Shown here piece by piece: positions 61,161 through 64,000 of a stretch of 64,000 bases of DNA. The stretch comes from Athripsodes cinereus (lineage: Eukaryota; Arthropoda; Insecta; Trichoptera; Leptoceridae): NCBI GenBank assembly GCA_947579605.1, contig OX388312.1:7192001-7256000 (forward strand). The letters run 5' to 3'. Below the pieces are notes generated by a model. That model was not told the DNA's origin, ran no database searches, and saw only the letters and a program-made list of their open reading frames with translations. Numbering within the stretch: the stretch's first letter is position 1; every line of letters starts with the position of its first letter. Position numbers and translations under genes: made by a program.

Positions 61161-61646
61161 TGTTCTTGCCTCATTCAACTAACAAGATAAAAGTAACTGT
61201 TCTTTATTTAATTCATTATTTTCATCTCTAACGTCTTTATTTTTTCAACTTATATTAAATATAAAGAAATTGTTCGGCACTTGTCTATGTAAGCACTAAA
61301 ATGAATTATTTTTATTACAAAAACTAGTCGATTTATCCAGTGTAAAGCTAAATAACTACTCGTTTATCATCTTATCCACCTTCATGTCTTGAGAAATATG
61401 TTTTTCATTGAATATCCAATAGATGATTAAGCAAAATATTTTTTACTGTGCAAGAAGAATAAATAAATAAATATATAAAAAGATGCTGTCACATTATCTT
61501 TCAATATATGAAATAAAATGATTTTTTAACTATGGCAATTTTTACAGGTTGGCAACACTATCATCAGTGGGAGATTCTTTTTCATTCATGACATGTTAAA
61601 ATTGAAAGGGTTGACCATTTTTGTTTGATCTACCTACGTGAGACTT

Positions 61647-63672
61647 TTTGATTACCAACTTCAGTACCTACCATCCAAATAATTAAACTATGAAAAAAGT
61701 ATACCGAATATTAAATACCGTAATAATAATAATCTTATATTGTGTTCAAAATGTAGAATCAAATATTGTTTTGTTTAATAAATGAGATATGAGATAATAA
61801 TAAATTAAATACCGTATAAAAAATATTAAAAATTCAACACAATCTACGAGTAAATCTTAGTTTAAGACAGACGCAGTTTAAAATCAAGACACTTTAGCAC
61901 AGAAAACAATACTTGTATCACTGGTTTATAAAGACACTATTTAAATTTTTGTTTCTCTTATTTCATCACCACAAACAAGGGACCATCCAAAACAACAAAT
62001 AAAAGTGAGGGATGTCTTACGGAATAACAAGATCTACTTTAAGAAATTGATTGTAGATTACTAACTATTATGTTTGTGTACATTCATATTTTACGTAATA
62101 TCTTCAGAGAAGATTCAACAGCATTCACTTCTGTTATTATCCCGTGCCGTCTTGCGTGAAATAATTACTATGCAAATATCAATGAATTTAAGTGTATTTG
62201 TGTTTGCTTGCCTTTGGTCAAACGGTAACTGATTCCCTTTGGGAATGGAAGCATCTCAGTAGATTGTACCTATATTATTATATTATTAAACTAAGTATAT
62301 TACAAACTATATTAGCTGGGAATAATCGAGCTCTTTATTGCAACAAGAGCCTAAAAACAAAATCTCAAGAATTTTTGTTCTATGGTGCTTTGAACATCTC
62401 ATATCTCATATTTTAAATTGCAAGAAAATTCTTAACCAAATATGATGCAATAACAACGTAAAAGGATGATACATTTTTAAAAAAAATAAATTATTCGAAT
62501 TCTGCAAAAATTATAGAGTTCATTCATTTATGTCGTCATAATTATTTTTAGATGAGTTTTTATGGATAAACAATATATTATAATTATCTAGATGAAGAGA
62601 GAGATATATATTAATATGTTTTTTGATAATTTTATGTTGTTCTCAAAGTGTAGACTCCAATATTACCTAGTTATATAAATGAGATATGTAAATAGAATAA
62701 TAATAAACTTTATTGCACAGTAAAACGCAAAAGTAATTACAGGGTAATTAAATAATGTGATACAAATTATATTGTGCAATGAGCGAGTTTACCGCAGAAG
62801 TGATATCTTTTGTCGATATCGGCATATATTGTTTATCTATATTTTTGTCAAAATATGGTCCCTATTTTAACGATTAAAACAAATGAAAAAAAAATGATGA
62901 TTCTTTTACCTTTCAATCTCAGAATAAACTTGGAATGATTAAGGCTTGTGTTGCACAAAACAGCTCAATTCATCTTCAATGTCTACACATTCGTAAATAG
63001 CTATAAAATAATATATCTTTTTACTTAAAACAGCTATTTCTGTTCTCCACTTCTGGGTTTTCGCAACCAGTTTCCAGCAATTCTTCTGATGTCATCGTAT
63101 AACAATCGGGTTACGGACTAATTAATTAATTACCAGATAATTGTTACATTACGAGTAGGTATGTAGGTGATAAAAGAGCTCCGCTTGAACAACTATTTTT
63201 GAAAATTATCAGAATAGTGATGCTGAAGGATATCAGATCCTTAGTAATTTCGCTGGAGAAGATGGCTTAAATGGTATGAAATGAGGTCTGGTACAATAAT
63301 CCAACGTTCCAGGGAGGACGTTTAAAGGTGAATGATATTGGTATGACAAACTATTTATTAGAAAAATATTATAGTACCTATACTACAATAATTCGTTGGT
63401 TAAAATAAATTCAAAAGTATCTTTATTATGTAAATTAACGTACTTCGGGTAAATAGAGGAAAACCAAAATTGTTATTTATGTGTGTTAGTATGTATGTGT
63501 ACCTACACTAAGAGATTGGTCTACAACAGTAGGTACCTAACTAGATTATTTCACGCATGGAATCACATACAAGACGGCCTCTTCAACTCTTTAGAGTTCA
63601 GTATAATATAATAGAAATAGCTTAGTACTTGGTAACTAATACAATATATCAAATTGGCTGAGAATTCTGCTT
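61647..63672. repeat. Large inverted duplication, right arm (about 2.03 kb)
   Basis: It is the inverse of 57156-59178. The inner boundary is at TTTGATTACC and the outer at GAGAATTCTGCTT. No matching short duplication flanks the two outer ends, so a transposon insertion is not the obvious explanation. Confidence 0.95.
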
Positions 63673-64000
63673 GACATCTTGATACAATTGAGAATAATTG
63701 ATTAGATACCTACCTACTTAGTTCTGCTTAAAAATTATAATTTCAGTATGTAATTGTATTTTCATTGAACGCAATATTAAGAGAGAAAATGATTTAGTTA
63801 GAAAGTCAAAATTTTGTGTTCGGTTGCAAGTTTTTAAGTTATACATATTTCATTTTAACATTTAATAATAATAATCAATTTGAGTTTTTTTTAATGCGCC
63901 CTTTCGTGAAAAAGCCACCGCAGGGTTCCTTTTTAAGAATCATAACAGCTCCTGAACAATAAGGTCTCTAATCTTGCCTTGAACACTTTCACACTCCTAC
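63673..64000. other. Window end, unrecognised GC-richer block
   Basis: From 63896 the sequence becomes less AT-rich. On the minus strand one frame entering the window reads ECESVQGKIRDLIVQELL then stops (about 63941). It could be the end of a gene or element lying beyond the window; it is too short to name. Confidence 0.25.

Noticed and set aside
1..64000. Bacterial-style operons, Shine-Dalgarno sites, terminators
   Set aside because: The base composition, absence of long ORFs and the retroelement content show eukaryotic noncoding DNA, so such features were not called.

Overview
The window looks like intergenic or intronic DNA from an insect, most probably a moth or butterfly. It is very AT-rich, has no long open reading frame, and is full of the TAGGTA/TACCTAC words that are conspicuous in lepidopteran DNA. 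It also carries many 5'-truncated non-LTR retrotransposon tails, tRNA-headed SINEs and inverted-repeat DNA elements. The lepidopteran assignment is an inference from style, not from a marker gene. I find no intact host gene. Nearly all short ORFs are chance ORFs or pieces of transposable elements.

Layout. 1-13 kb: mostly featureless AT-rich DNA with scattered SINE copies and LINE 3' ends. 13-17 kb: two truncated LINE C-termini (13.2 and 15.2 kb), an imperfect foldback (14.25 kb) and a perfect 114-bp palindrome (16.1 kb). 20-25.4 kb: LINE tails, a head-to-head SINE pair, and the 5' part of a PIF/Harbinger-like transposase element. 26.9-28.4 kb: a very long pure TTTATTCG octanucleotide array, then a non-autonomous element with perfect 31-bp terminal inverted repeats. 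29.7-44 kb: the densest run of one SINE-like family, plus hairpins and a motif family resembling Penelope-like element termini. 47.8-50.9 kb: a motif element with 38-bp tandem repeats, a LINE interrupted by a Harbinger-type MITE, and a LINE with an 18-A tail. 54-64 kb: a large compound inverted-repeat region with a 313-bp-arm inverted repeat, then after 20 bp a 6.5-kb inverted duplication with arms of about 2 kb. The spacer of the latter holds the only ORF that looks like host protein, a cystatin-like 76-codon fragment.

How the parts relate. The commonest repeat (about 20 copies, about 250 bp, called family S here) ends in almost the same sequence as the last codons, stop codon and tail of the RTE-like LINE present at 20.2, 28.9, 40.3, 48.3-49.0, 55.7 and 60.9 kb. 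This suggests that S is mobilised by that LINE. Likewise, the 196-bp MITE at 48.65 kb shares terminal bases and a CAG/CTG target duplication with the transposase fragment at 24.8-25.3 kb. The window therefore holds two candidate autonomous/non-autonomous pairs.
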